Shown: positions 33,905-46,074, numbered from the stretch's first letter. The stretch: DNA of 64,000 bases from Siphonodentalium dalli (GCA_032622095.1 CP136067.1:77092705-77156704); one strand, 5' to 3'. Made by a program: numbers and translations. Notes: generated from the sequence alone by a model not told the origin.

Positions 33905-36900
33905 CGCTGGGTGGGTGTGGAGTTCACACCCTTGAGCATTTCCTAGAATCCAAGATGGCGTCCAACATGGCCGACGTGTTACAAAATATGAACTATGTCA
34001 GCAAATGTACACATTATTTGGATGTTATTACAGTGTACTACATTTTACAGGAAATAGCAAGATGGCTGCCAAAATGGTGACCTGAATTGGAAAATATATA
34101 CATTTTCACTCATATCTTCTACACCCGTTTCTACTGTTCGGAACTTGTGGTAAATTCTGGTTTGTTTTCCTATAATTCATGTCTTACGATTACTTGGGCA
34201 GTGAAATCTGTTCATTTGTTTTCAGCTACTTCCAGTCCCCCAAATTTTTTTTTAAAGAACGTAGTATGATATTTCATCGAAAATTCACTTTCGGTTTCTA
34301 GCCACATTTTAATGTGAAATCAACAGAGCTGAAGGAGTTAAGCCAGGGGAAGTATTACCGACTCATTATGGTCTGACATGGTTACTATGGTTTATGATGG
34401 CAGTCAAAATGGCGGCAACTTTTGTAGAAAATTTTATAATTCCGTCCTTATGTCGTTGTTGGGGCGTGGAGTTGGCTGCTCTGCATTGGAAACATTACAC
34501 TTGTTATTTCATTGGTCTCAGTTCATTTCAATCCCTAACAAATTTATCTAGGTATAACTTCATATTGCTATGCGTATTAAACGAACCCTAACTGAGGTAG
34601 TTAAATACAAGCTGCTATTACCTATACAATTCAACCTCACAGGAGCCTGAAATGGCCAATATAATCAATCGTGACACTATAATTGGTGACAAGTGTATAT
34701 ATAGAGTTAGATTGGTGACACCCACTTGAACAATTTTGTAATACCAACGTATCGTTAAAAATGGCTGCCAAAATCAGTATGTAGCCTTTCATGACTGAGA
34801 CATTGATTATGCTTATAAGCAATGAGGCAAATATTGACACTTCTCCATTAAAGCAATTCAGTTCGTGCCACCGCTCAGGAATTAGATGACCAACTAGTTC
34901 AAATATTACGGAAATAAACACAATTATTACGGTCAAAGTTCAACATAATCTGGCTGTGGGAATGCTGCTGTATTAGTCGCTATATAGTATATCCACTGAA
35001 ATAACCAATCAAATAATCAACAGTCAATTAACTATTTCTGGTAACATTTTTGTTTATGCTAAATATTTCGTAGAAAGCCCTACTGACTACTGAGTAATGC
35101 TAGGTGGCTGATGGCTGCTCACAGTTGAGCATTTTCAGAATATTGGGATAGCGCCCAACATGATACTCATAAGTAACTATCACCAACCCTCGAAGTAGAA
35201 CCGATCGGACCCATGCTTCACTTGAAGGACATACAATATGAGTTGTCATGAATCTGCGTTTTTGAATGGTTTTCTTGTGTGTGATACGCCCCACCAAATG
35301 CATATATCCATGGGGAGAGTTGTTTGTATATCTAATCAGTACGCATATGTCTACACCAAGTGTGGAGTACTGGCTCAGAAAATATAATTTAGCATAACCA
35401 AGTTATCTATAGTGCAGACTGGGTCCAACTATGATGATGCTTATATCGACAGGTCTCATATCATTATATACAATGGCTCTCAAAACCCTGGTCAATGTTT
35501 CATTTATCTCTACCGCGATCTTTGATAACCGGTCGGGCCATAACATTAAATACCATCATTTAGTCAGGAACATGTATATTTCACAAAGATCATGGACAGA
35601 GATCCTGATATGAAAACAATAAAAGCTGTTTTAGGCATATGCAATTAGAATTAAAAAAAATAAGTAATAGAAATGCATTCGCTCCTAAACCCAAATTCTC
35701 ATTCCGGTAAATTTTTTTCGGTCAACCACTTATCGTTAAATATTGCAATATACTACCAGAGTGGAGCTGGTCATTATGCCCTGTGTTGTAACCAGAATTG
35801 ATTTGGTCACCCAAATTTGGGATGAGCCATGGGCGAACAACTCATTCAGAGAAACTGATATCCTAGTCTATTCCTGCGTATCTTCAAGTTTGTTCCACCG
35901 TGTCTCGATTTTCTCTACAAATATTGCTTACAAGTAACAATAATTATTGTCTTGGGCATACTTTGAAATTTCTCAACCGCTAGCAGTAATCGCCTAAGTG
36001 TGATTTTAACTGAATAGTCTAAATTTGCACATTTCGTGACTGAGAGCTAGCCTATATTCAACCAACTGTGTGCGACGCTTCCTCCAGCAGGTTGATAATT
36101 AACCAGTTGCCAATTGTTTGACCATACCCTAATTGGGATCGGATCATTATATGTGGTATATTCATTGAGAAATTTACGTCTTCCAACTGTCACTGAAATA
36201 TTGCATTCAGGCTCTTGTTCTGCGTGATTTCACAAGGTATTTAGATTGGTTTATGTGAAACTAGGATTCGTTGCATCCCCCAGCAATAGCATTGCTCACG
36301 GAAATCATATTGTTCTTCGTGCATGGAGAGGGTGATGAATAAATGTTAGTTCAGGATCCTATGGTCAACGATACTCGGTATACACTATCTAAACTCATGC
36401 ATGGGCCCATGCTGTCATCTGAACATGTGTGGGCAAATATGATAGCACCGTTACAGTGTATCGGCAGCCCAAAGTATCTTCGGTTGCTGGCGCTGTTATA
36501 AAATGATATCCCTGATCTACTAGAGCATGACGACATGTTACGTTGCACAGATTTTGAAATTCTGGAAATATAAATTTTAATTATTCTGAGACTTACTTAT
36601 ATCATTGCCCACGAGACAACTATGACAACATTTCCGCGCACAAAGGAGCAATCTTAACCACGTCAGTATGCACCAATCATATTACCGTCATTGAGTGGAC
36701 ACTCTCCACATAACTGAAGTCACGACATTAAACTATATAAGGCTGTGTCTTGAATAAGTTAAATATAACGCGGGAACCTCTGGTCTTCTACACTGTATAT
36801 ATCATACCACATGTGCATGTAATGTCCACGTTCATGTGTCTTCGATTATGTTCTATTTAAAGTGTTTCTGTTAACGTATCTAATGCAGATTAGACAACCC

Positions 36901-37550
36901 ATGCACATATCAGCCACGACATATAAGCACATAAGGACGAAATATATAACTTTCTATACATTTGCTGCCATATTGACTGCCATCAAAAACCATAGTAACC
37001 GTTTCAGGCCCTATTGAAATTGCATTTTATTGGCAATACTCACATTAGCTTAATTCTGGAAACTGTGTGCATCTCACACTAAAATATGGCTAGGAGCCAA
37101 TATTGAGTTTTCGGAGAAATTTTATACCACTCTGTAAGATAAATTTTCTTTGGAATTAGAAGTGGCTATACAAAAGAAACAACACATAGTACTGAGTGAG
37201 AAAATGGTCATACGATATGAATAATAAGAAAACAAGGTCCAATTGGCAACCTTTTCGAAACAATAGGAACGGATATAGGAGACATGAGTGAAAAAAAAAA
37301 AAATCACATTCCGGTCGCCATTTTGGCAGCCATCTTTCTAATAGAGTGCCATTTTTTCCACACAAAAAAAACAGTAGTATAATGTAATGGCACCCAAATG
37401 GTATATAAATTTGGATACATTTGACGAAATAGTTTTCCAACAAAACAGATTAAACTGACTTAGTTCATATTCTATACTACGGTGGCCATGTTGGACGTCA
37501 TCTTGGTTGACAGAAACTGTTCAAGGGTGAGAACTCAACACCCACCTAGA
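33905..37550. mobile_element. 3.6-kb element with long inverted arms and ATGGC boxes
   Basis: The left arm (33905-34460) and right arm (36920-37550) are diverged inverted copies. In order, the shared blocks are gtgggtgtkgagttc, cacccttga, aagatgrcgtccaacatggc, gaactaygtca, aagatggctgccaaaatgg, cactcatrtcty, tagccayattttartgtga and ttactatggttt. The 2.45-kb interior has no transposase-like ORF. Looks like a non-autonomous long-inverted-repeat transposon; no target duplication found. Confidence 0.7.
34461..36919. other. Interior of the long-inverted-repeat element
   Basis: Only ORFs of up to about 100 codons with no recognisable motif. One further ATGGCTGCC box at about 34760. No catalytic domain seen. 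Confidence 0.45.
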
Positions 37551-38103
37551 AATTGCTGCACACTACACAAAATCACAATTCATAGAGAAAAAACTTTAAC
37601 AGAATTTTACTTAACCCCTATTGCTCCCGGAAGTTGAGGTCACTGGGCCCCATTATTCGCGGAACGTCAGCATCTTTTTCTGTCATAGTGAGCCAATGTT
37701 TGTAATCGCTATAATGGTAATCGTGGTTTTACAAAACCGTTCTAGTACTAAAGAAAATCAATAATATTACGACGTCAGTAAGCATAAAATGGACCATATT
37801 CGCGCTCTTTAATATTGCCGTTAATCTGATAAAGCGGACTCTTTTGAAAGTCGATCTGACCATCAAACGAATGTATCGCATTATCTTCTGATATAAAAAA
37901 CATACACAAAACATAGTATTATGGTATAAAAACCGATGAGTCATCTTCAAACGGACATGGCTCATTTGAACCTCCGACTTTTATCTAATTAATTTGGAAA
38001 GACGGATAAGAATTGTTGATAAATACACGAAGTAGCGACATGCAGGAGTTATGTACTCCGGAAAAAAACTCGAAATCATTATATTCCAACTGTTAGTCAT
38101 TTT

Positions 38104-38655
38104 CGCTCTTCATTTCACCATACCGGGAATACACTAACGTGAAACGCTCTTTATTTCACCATACCGGGAATAGACTAACATGGGACGCTCTTTATTTTAC
38201 AATATCGGAATACACTAACAGTGAACGCTCTTTATTTAGCCATACCGGGAATACACTAACAGCGAATGCTCTTTATTTCACAATACCGGGAATATGCTAA
38301 CATGGAAAACTCTTTAATACCGGGAATAAGCACTAACATTGAACGCTCTTTATTTCACCACACAGGGAATACACTAACAGGAAACGCTCTTTATTTAACC
38401 GAATAGGGAACACACTAAGACGAAACGCTCTTTATTTAACAATACCGGGAATACACCAACAGGGAACACTTTTTTATTTCACCATACCGGGAATACACTA
38501 ACATGGAACGCTCTTCATTTCACTATACCGGGCATACACTAACATGGAACGCTCTTCATTTCACTATACCAGGCATACACTAACATGGAACGCTCTTCGT
38601 TTCACTATACCGGGCATACACTAACATGGAACGCTCTTTATTACTCCACACTAAA
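38104..38655 (-). repeat. 41-bp minisatellite, about 13 copies
   Basis: On the + strand each unit reads acgctctttatttcaccata, then ccgggaatacactaacatgg. Units 1-9 are diverged, units 10-13 nearly uniform. The reverse complement (attcccggtatggtgaaata aagagcg) is the motif found singly or doubly in the piggyBac-like elements. Confidence 0.95.
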
Positions 38656-39317
38656 GTTTAATGTCCGTAAAACTATATAATTATGTTGCTATTTATCGCA
38701 TCATTCAGATACCAAGAACCGGATCGGGATGAAACTAAAACGAACATAATTTGACGCTTAAAATCGCCTCATGCATTAAATTCGATTTTCAACGCCAGTT
38801 TATTATTATTTGTTCGATATATAATCATCAACATAATTATTATGCTCATAGATGGTCTTTTTATCATGAGGATTATGAAAGGGATAAAGGGACACTTTTT
38901 TATTTCACCATACCGGGAATACACTAACATGGAACGCTCTTCATTTCACTATACCGGGCATACACTAACATGGAACGCTCTTCATTTCACTATACCAGGC
39001 ATACACTAACATGGAACGCTCTTCGTTTCACTATACCGGGCATACACTAACATGGAACGCTCTTTATTACTCCACACTAAAGTTTAATGTCCGTAAAACT
39101 ATATAATTATGTTGCTATTTATCGCATCATTCAGATACCAAGAACCGGATCGGGATGAAACTAAAACGAACATAATTTGACGCTTAAAATCGCCTCATGC
39201 ATTAAATTCGATTTTCAACGCCAGTTTATTATTATTTGTTCGATATATAATCATCAACATAATTATTATGCTCATAGATGGTCTTTTTATCATGAGGATT
39301 ATGAAAGGGATAAAGGG
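38466..39317 (+). repeat. 426-bp tandem duplication, apparently perfect
   Basis: 38466-38891 and 38892-39317 start acacttttttatttcaccat and end gggataaaggga. I found no difference between them by eye. Each copy holds four minisatellite units plus about 250 bp of unique sequence. Confidence 0.95.
38892..39081 (-). repeat. 41-bp minisatellite, second block (4 copies)
   Basis: Second occurrence of units 10-13 of the main array, created by the 426-bp duplication. Confidence 0.95.
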
Positions 39318-40440
39318 ACCGAAAGCCCGTGAGACTTGAAACACATTGACTCGGGGACACGGGAACATACGGCTGAATTCGACTCTCAATCACGGTAATG
39401 ACTTATCAATTAGTGAACGGAATTTATCGCTTCAAATGGATTTTATGGGTCTCGCTCATTGTGCACAGTGACGTTAAAGAGTGTTATTACGCCCCGCTAT
39501 ATTATGGGTGTTTACTGTTACGCTGGTCTGGCCGTGCCAATGTGCGATGGTGATATCTGGGAGGACAACACATTTCGGGTTTCACGCGATGCGAGTTATT
39601 TTAGGAAATTGTAGTAAAGTTGATCTGGCCATGTCAATGGAGCTATCGCGATTGGGGAAAAGCTCACAGGACAACGAATTTCGGGTTTTCGAGGATGTAT
39701 CTTCGCGGATGTCTCATTGTTGCAGTATGTAACTTTTATGACCGCGTTAATTGCTTTCGATGTTTTGGTATGAACACTGGCTGGGCCAATCTTGAAGATT
39801 TTATTGCGAGGAACACAATGCATAATATAAAATTTTGCTGATGACGTATGTCTCAGTTAGAATGTAAAATAAAGGTCGTATTGCGAAGTACCGGGCATGT
39901 ATTTAATCCGATTAGTATATTTTTGTCCGCATAAATTTAGAGGCTTTCTGGTGTGGTGAATGAGAACCCTGCGGTAATAAGCCGTGGTTTTTGTAATAAT
40001 TTGAAAGGATTAGCTGTTTTAACGGAATTCTGAGGTGGTTTGTTGTTGAAACTAATATATGCTATATTATAAATTATATATACCTAATAATATGATCTTG
40101 AGGGCGTTACCATTTCTGACTATGGTTTTCTTGTTTATCTGTTTCCATGATATGTTAAAACAAAGATTGTCATTCTCGCCGTTGTTCTAACAGTTGGAAG
40201 AAGTAACAACTTTCTACCAAATGAATAAGTAGACCAAATTATATGAACCACACAATAGTATACTATATATTAATCATGCAACTTCGGTTTGAGGTATGAA
40301 AGTAGGCTCGTTTTGCTAAATCCAGATATGGTTCCGGTCGGGTGATAAAAAAAAACGACAAATACGTCAAATTGATTTATACGGACTTTATGTAACACAG
40401 ACACATTTATTCAATGAATATAATTTATTAACAAAAATTG
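39318..40440. other. Anonymous stretch with a weak internal repeat
   Basis: Two diverged segments at about 39520-39600 and 39622-39700 share gatctggcc, caatg, gaggacaac and tttcgggttt in order. Otherwise nothing recognised. Confidence 0.35.
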
Positions 40441-42078
40441 GGTCGCAACTTTTCTTCAGGATAGACAGGGGGGGGGGGGGGGTCAGGAAAAACATTACGG
40501 ATACAAGGTGGAAATTTTGTGTTTTTCAGTTTTGGGGACCCACCACCCCGGGAGCGTAAGTTTTTTCCACCCAGGTCTGGGACACCCACGCCCAAAATTG
40601 ATGAAAATCTTGTAAATTCTACTAAATCATTTTTGTTGGCAGGGTAAGGGTCTCTCATTGTGTCTGTACCGGAACTGAAAGAACGCTGACCAAGCACACA
40701 CACAAAAAATAAACAAACAAACACATGGCTGAAAAATATGTCAACAAAACCAGTGACAAAACCTTTAAAAACCCAAATATTTATGGTTATAAAGGTAAAA
40801 TACCCACTTTAACAGGATAGTTGTGTCCCTTATTAGCAATAGGTTAAAATATGTGCGTGTAAAGTAAAAACACCATCAATTTGATTAATCCAGTCCTCTC
40901 CATGTGGGAAATCACTGGTGAGCAATGAGGAGCTTCCCTTAAAATTATTCTAGGCGAGTGGTGAGTAGCTCTCCTACAAAATGTCGAGGCGAGTAGTATC
41001 CCAGCAGGAGATGCCGAAGGCATCTCCCGAAGGCCTGAGGGGGAGAGTACGGGAGGGGGCTCCCCCGGAAAATTTAGAAAATTAGATGCTCTGAGATTGA
41101 ATCTGGAGCCTTTTACTGCTCCAATAAGTGAACAACACGTTATTATGTGACTTAAGTCACTGTAGTCATGCATCGACATCGACCATGTACTTCGACCACG
41201 TGGTCACTGTATTTATCGTTTATTCAATATCTTGACTGATATCATTAATATAAACAAACGAGGCCAACGGGTTTTCGGCTTTTTGACAGCTGGCCACATT
41301 GCTAATAGTACACTAGCAAGTAAGTTGGTATATTTGAAATAAAGTTATCTGATTTATTACGCACATTTGAAGCATGTGTATTCTGAGTTATCGACAGTAT
41401 GTTATTGAACCACGTGGTCTCTCTGTTTGTTGTGCAGAAATTGTATTGCCGATGTGAATCGGAATCAGTTCGATTTTGAATAAATTCCTCGATCTATTTT
41501 AGTAAATAGCGCATATAATAAAAAGAAAACCTTCGTGTTTTGAGTGAATACCGGAATTACCTCATTCGTGGTCACAGTGAGATACTGGAATCATCACTCG
41601 TGGCCCTTTAGGCCACTCGTGATGATTCCAGTATCTCACTGTGACCACTCATGAGATACTTCCGGTATTCACTCAAAACACGCAGATATCCTCTATGTAT
41701 AATAAGTTTTAAAAAGCCATGATAAACTATGAGAAAAGATGAGAATGGAATGTTTTTCATTGCAATTTTTTTCCTCGACCAAAACCGGACCCACCCCATG
41801 GTTTCAATTGTTAAAGGGAGAAATTGTCGACAAAAAAAATAAAATATAGAGCCCACATCACTTGTATAAGGCTATATAGCATGCACAATATATGAATATG
41901 ATTGTTTCAATTCATTTTGAAGCTGTAATTTGTCTTAGAAATGATTTTGGAAAAAAATTGCATGACACCAGAAAAAATCTGCATTCCGGGCTCGGGGACA
42001 CCCACACACCGGTCCTTGTATCCTGTAATTTTTTTCCGACCCCCCCCCCCCCCCCCCCTGGGATAGAACAAAAAAAAG
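40441..42078. repeat. Repeat with inverted G15/C19 ends
   Basis: The sequence around 40441-40600 (tagacag, G15 at 40468-40482, ggatacaaggt, gggacacccacg) recurs inverted or rearranged at 41975-42078 (ccttgtatcctgtaat, C19 at 42040-42058, gggatag). A patch at 40990-41110 (gatgccgaaggcatctcccg, gggggctcccccgg) is of a kind often seen in invertebrate non-autonomous DNA elements. Whether this is one element or several is unclear. Confidence 0.4.
41530..41694 (+). mobile_element. Polarised foldback FB4
   Basis: Arms cgtgttttgagtgaataccg... and ...cggtattcactcaaaacacg, about 70 bp each, with a central cactcgtggccctttaggcc. The octamer CACTCGTG appears in both arms in the same orientation, breaking the dyad; CGAG is absent. 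The right end is GATATCCTCT followed by atgtata; the left end lacks it. Confidence 0.8.
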
Positions 42079-42240
42079 GTGTTCCCTGTTAGTGTTAGTG
42101 TATTCCTGATATGATAAAAATAAAGAGCGTTGCTCTCACTTCTGTGCGGAAAAATAAAAAACATCTGAGAAATTAAGTATGCATTCAACATGCATGTGTT
42201 TTCATACTATGTTGATAAGTATTTCGTGCATTTATCAACC
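42079..42240 (+). mobile_element. pB-1 fragment
   Basis: gtgtattcctgatatgataa aaataaagagcgtt, cacttctgtgcggaaaa and gttgataagtatttc match pB-1 and its 59.0-kb relative in order. Termini absent. Confidence 0.6.
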
Positions 42241-42657
42241 TATATTTCACAACTAACAAAAATTAATTACGTAAACATCATTTGTCAAATGATGTCCGTT
42301 TATTAATGGACTTCAAATGACAATTTTTGGTGTGTGCGTTTATAACCACGTTCGACAGCGGCACATATAGCATCGGACCGACCCATAATTTGTCACCGGG
42401 ATCATTTTAAGGCAGTTAACTCGATAACCTGAACAAACGTCAACCATATATGTGGTGTATATAATATATGGATAATTCACAACAAGATCTCGACCGAGTT
42501 CGAAAACCAGATTTGTCGGGTTTTTTTTTAACTTGACATATCGTATCATCCACAGTGCCCTAGAACTGTTTAAATAACTTGTAGTTGATGTTCGGCGTGG
42601 GAGATTGACGAAATTAGAAACACAATAGCTTTTGTTGTCATTCTGTGTAGACACTGT
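42241..42657. other. Stretch without recognised feature
   Basis: No signal noticed apart from chance ORFs. Confidence 0.4.
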
Positions 42658-42884
42658 GGCCGGATTCGTCATCTCCAATTTAAACCTCCGAGTTTAAACC
42701 AGCATTAATGATCCAGCCAAACTGGGTCTGAGGGGGCGTTTGTGGCCGTTCAGTGGTTAGTAGATGACAACTCTAGTCGATGAGATGAGCATACAATCAA
42801 ACTACCCATTTACCAGACGGACAACAGGCATGTCGGTCGGTAGAATGGCTATTGTCGGTCGGTAGAATGGTTATTGGCGAACAA
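42658..42884 (+). mobile_element. GTTTAAAC-box DNA element, copy C (partial)
   Basis: Starts ggccggattcgtcatctcca and follows copy B through atttaaacctccgagtttaa, gatccagccaaactggg, agggggcgttt, cgttcagtgg and gatgagatgagcatac. The run cggtcggtagaatggytatt is duplicated locally. At 42885 it is entered by a TTAA-flanked insertion; cgcgaac resumes at 43603, as in copy B near 3702. Confidence 0.75.
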
Positions 42885-43602
42885 TTAAAGATACGGGCGG
42901 CCATGGCGGTGGGTATGCTGTTAAAATATTCAACTCCGTCAAAAACCGCCATAAACAGAAAGAATAGTAAAATATAGACAGACTTATGTTCTTACACCAA
43001 TCAGAAATATGGCATAAACAGTATGTTATTGTCAATTATGTTTGTTTTGTTATGTAAACAAAAGCAAAAAACTTTACGTTTCCTGGCTTTTGTTTAGATC
43101 CGGATATGGTAAACATAACTTTTTTAGAGCGTTATTTGTTACTGTTTTCCTGATATGGAAATAATAAAGAGCGTTTATATCATTTGTGTGTGATTAACCT
43201 ATAGAATTGCGCTGTGTTATGTAAACAGAAGCACAACTTCTGTAACACGAGCAGGCTCTTGTTTACATACACCATCGTACGTCTTGACGACAATATACTT
43301 TTACGCGCTGATTATATTTAGCATAGAATAGACTAGAATATTTATTGCAATATACGAGATATATAGGCAGTTGCAAGTTACAAAATGAATTAAAACTTAA
43401 AACATGTAAATACAAACGAAAATAAATTGTGTTCAATATAACTGTTTGATTCAATGCATCGTCATTCAGCTACCACCTATAACTTATAATGTTTATCTCT
43501 ATAATATATGAACAAAACTATACATATTTTAATATTCCTTCTGTTGATGGCGATTTTAACAAATATGAATATTTCTGCAACGAACGCCGCCCGTGCCTTT
43601 AA
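42885..43602. mobile_element. piggyBac-like element pB-2, copy a
   Basis: TTAA at 42885-42888 and 43599-43602 bracket 710 bp starting AGATACGGGCGGC and ending GCCGCCCGTGCCT. It is an inverted counterpart of the element at 54.8-55.4 kb over nearly its whole length, but holds an extra block of about 190 bp (about 43320-43500) that includes a gaatagactagaatatttat segment. It carries two copies of the 41-bp motif (about 43098-43172). No transposase. It sits inside copy C of the GTTTAAAC-box element. Confidence 0.85.
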
Positions 43603-43892
43603 CGCGAACATGTACAGGCGTATAACAACTCTCACGTGAGAATGAATCCACAGATGTCAATCAAATAATTATTAGCAGATATTTTCGACCAATCAGCGAA
43701 TGAGTCGTCGGTCTTTGGCTTTATTGCAAATTATTATTCCATCTTTGTTCACCTTAATTTGGATATCCATGCATACATTCAGTGTTAAATTAGTTATATT
43801 CACACAACTTTTTTGTTATCAAATCATAATGTAATGAAAGTTATGTTTCCGCCATGGTGTTAGAAATTTATCGATGGTTATAAAACTTGTTG
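43603..43892. other. Continuation of copy C, then anonymous DNA
   Basis: The first 60-80 bp plausibly continue the GTTTAAAC-box element; after that nothing recognised. Confidence 0.35.
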
Positions 43893-44390
43893 TCCCCCGA
43901 AAACTATTTTTGGGGGACTATTTAAACAGCCGGTGTCCGTCCAAATTTGGTATGTGAGTTTATCAGCTCAAAACACAGGTCAAGTTCGATTATGGGTTCG
44001 GTTTGCCCATTTTTGCGGAGTTATGGCCCTTGTTAACTTAGAATTTGACGATTATTTTGGTTTCCGGGTGATGACTTTTGTTATTGTAATATGATTGTTT
44101 TTAAACTTGGTATGTGGATTAACCCCACGAAGATACGGGTCAAGTTGGAATTTGAGTTTGTTCCGCCAATTTATGGTCCTTTGTTGACTTAAAAGTTGCC
44201 GATTATTTTGGTTCCCTGATGATAACTTTATTTTTAATTATCTGATTGTTTTTAAATTCAACTGAATCTCTTAATATTTGGTACATGGTTCAAAGACAAA
44301 AGCTGAATTTGGTCACGGTCCGATGAGTTTTAAAAAATGCTATCCTTACTAAAAAGCCACCTTTTCGGGGGACACGTGGTCGACGACCTT
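43893..44390 (+). repeat. Dispersed repeat with terminal CCCCC/GGGGG hairpin
   Basis: Starts with cccccgaaaactatttttgg ggg, a small hairpin, then repeats of the pattern ggtcaagttcgat, ggttcggt, gcccattttt and gagttatggccc at roughly 130-bp spacing. A related stretch lies at 63350-63560 (caggtcaagttcgatcttcg). A dispersed element type I associate with lophotrochozoan genomes. Confidence 0.5.
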
Positions 44391-44873
44391 TTACTTTGCA
44401 TGACACTTGTCATAATTTTCACATAATTATTGGGGTTTTTATCAATTAACTTAAAGTTCAATTTCTTCTACAGTATAATTTTGATTGATAAAATAATTAG
44501 TTAGTGTATTTGCAATTTCTTCGAGATCATGTAGTACTATATCATTTTCAAAAAGTTATGCAAAAATACCACTACTTTTAGTCTGTTGTTTAGAAGAAAA
44601 AAAATCATTATTTTCCATCACTGTTTGGAATGACTATTACAATTGGACACCGTGTCACACATTTTCATGTCAAGAGACTGTTTCAGCTAGTTATAACGTA
44701 CGGGCAAGCGTGGCTTATTGCCAGTGGGTGGTACCAGCGCTGTGAGTGTGGCCTCTGTGGAAAACTCCACATTGAAGCAAGTAGGGTTCTGCGCGCGACG
44801 TCACACGTGACGTAGTGTCGACCAACCATAGTCCTGCATTCATTTTCTATCACTGTAGTCGAAGGGTCGTGCA
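44391..44873. other. Stretch without recognised gene
   Basis: Contains cgacgtcacacgtgacgtag at 44798-44817, a compact CRE-like/E-box palindrome; no gene adjoins it. Confidence 0.4.
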
Positions 44874-45196
44874 GTTAATAAGGCTGAAGGGGTCACTCTC
44901 ACCAAAAAAGTGCTGTAGAGTACACAGGGTTTGAAAATGTGCTGAAGGTTACACAGGGTTTGTGCTAGGCATGCACTAATACAGTTACATAAACTGTGTT
45001 TCCGAAAGTCTGGCGCCCATTAGCAGTTTGTTTTCAGTTTATTTTAATTGTTAATGTTCATTGGAACGTAAATAGTTATTCTCTTACAGAAATCATGGCA
45101 GATACGAAAACTAGACGTCATTTAGAACGAGATTTCAAAACCTGTGTACCCTTCAGCACTTTTTTTTGTGAGAGTGACCCCTTCAGCGTTAATAAG
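44874..45196. mobile_element. Mutator-like MITE with perfect 9-bp target duplication
   Basis: GTTAATAAG at 44874-44882 and 45188-45196 flank a 305-bp element beginning GCTGAAGGGGTCACTCTCAC and ending with its inverse. The inverted repeats extend about 50 bp through agtgctg and acacaggktttgaaa. The related unoccupied repeat at about 46092-46105 has a single gttaataagtcc, the expected empty site. Nine-base duplication suggests a Mutator-like origin. No transposase. Confidence 0.9.
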
Positions 45197-45290
45197 TCCA
45201 ACAGAGGGCCAAGGCTGCCAGCTGGACACACCAACTGCATATCCCCACTTCCGAACCAATGGGAATCAAGCTACTGCTCATAACATATAT
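45188..45290 (+). repeat. Dispersed repeat R45, copy 1
   Basis: gttaataagtccaacagagg, ggccaaggctgccagctgg, ccccacttccgaaccaa, matching 46078-46170 and part of 47750-47840. Carries the MITE insertion at its left. Confidence 0.7.
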
Positions 45291-45478
45291 AATACTTTAT
45301 TTCAGACAATGTTGCCCACATGTATATACATAGTATATATAACAACAATCAATCACAAATTTTAGCAATGGCGTATTCTGATTTGCATTATGTGTATAAT
45401 ATAGAATTCCAATTCCAAAATAGTCCTGATCTGAACTTAATATCTGATGAATGTATGCTAGAAATGATTGTATTCTGA

Positions 45479-45561
45479 CACACACACACCCCCCCCCCCC
45501 CCCACACACACCCCACACACATACACACTCTCTCTCTCCCTCTCTCTCTCTCTGTCCCCTC

Positions 45562-45616
<55 letters not shown>

Positions 45617-45673
45617 CTCTCTCTCTCTCTCTCTCTCTTGCTCCCTCTCTCTCGCTCCCTCTCTCTCTCTCTA
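45479..45673. repeat. Compound microsatellite (AC)n-(C)15-(TC)n-(AT)n-(TC)n
   Basis: AC units, fifteen C at 45489-45503, AC again, TC units, about 24 AT units at 45564-45612, then TC units to 45673. Long open frames across it on both strands are artefacts of the repeat. Confidence 0.98.
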
Positions 45674-46074
45674 TCTGAAGTTATACACAAACTTGCGCCG
45701 CAATATCGGAAATGGCAACATACAATCGTTAACATACATAGCGCTAGCACTACACAATTTATAATATCGAATAAATATTCTAAATGATCTATTATAATGT
45801 ACAGACAATTTGTTGAACATTTTCTTTGAGTAATTAGCCCACAAATGGGCACAATATAATGGCGAATAAGCGAGTACTCATTGGTCAAACTTGTAGAATT
45901 AATTACGAAAACTGACCAGTGAGAACAGAAGTGCAATAGTATAGGCAATAGTTCGTTTAGAAATGATGTGCTATAAATACAACCGAAAGTTACTTATAAA
46001 GCAAGTTATTCTATGAATATAATAATAATAATCTATATGATGGATCGATGATTTAATAGAAAAGCCACATCTCT
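45674..46074. other. Stretch without recognised gene
   Basis: A segment near 45895-46040 (agaattaattacgaaaactg, agtataggcaatagttc) recurs at 47228-47330, so it belongs to a dispersed repeat. Confidence 0.45.

Larger units (their letters stand above)
37730..39317 (-). mobile_element. pB-1-related element in reverse, motif expanded
   Basis: On the - strand the segment after the minisatellite (gaggttcaaatgagccatgt, 37962-37943) matches pB-1 at about 2945-2965 (gaggttccaatgagccacgg). In both places it follows the 41-bp motif. Here the motif is a long array. Terminal AGCCACATGGCG repeats are not visible, so the element is incomplete. Confidence 0.55.

Noticed and set aside
38104-38655. CRISPR-like or regulatory array of 41-bp units
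   Set aside because: Contiguous units without spacers, traceable to a transposon motif.
44798-44817. CRE/E-box palindrome as a promoter element
   Set aside because: No gene, TATA or start site adjoins it; could arise by chance.
45388-45948. 186-codon open frame on the - strand, and overlapping frames on the + strand
   Set aside because: Its length comes from the stop-free compound microsatellite (YIYIYI, ERERER, SLSLSL); no domain remains outside it.
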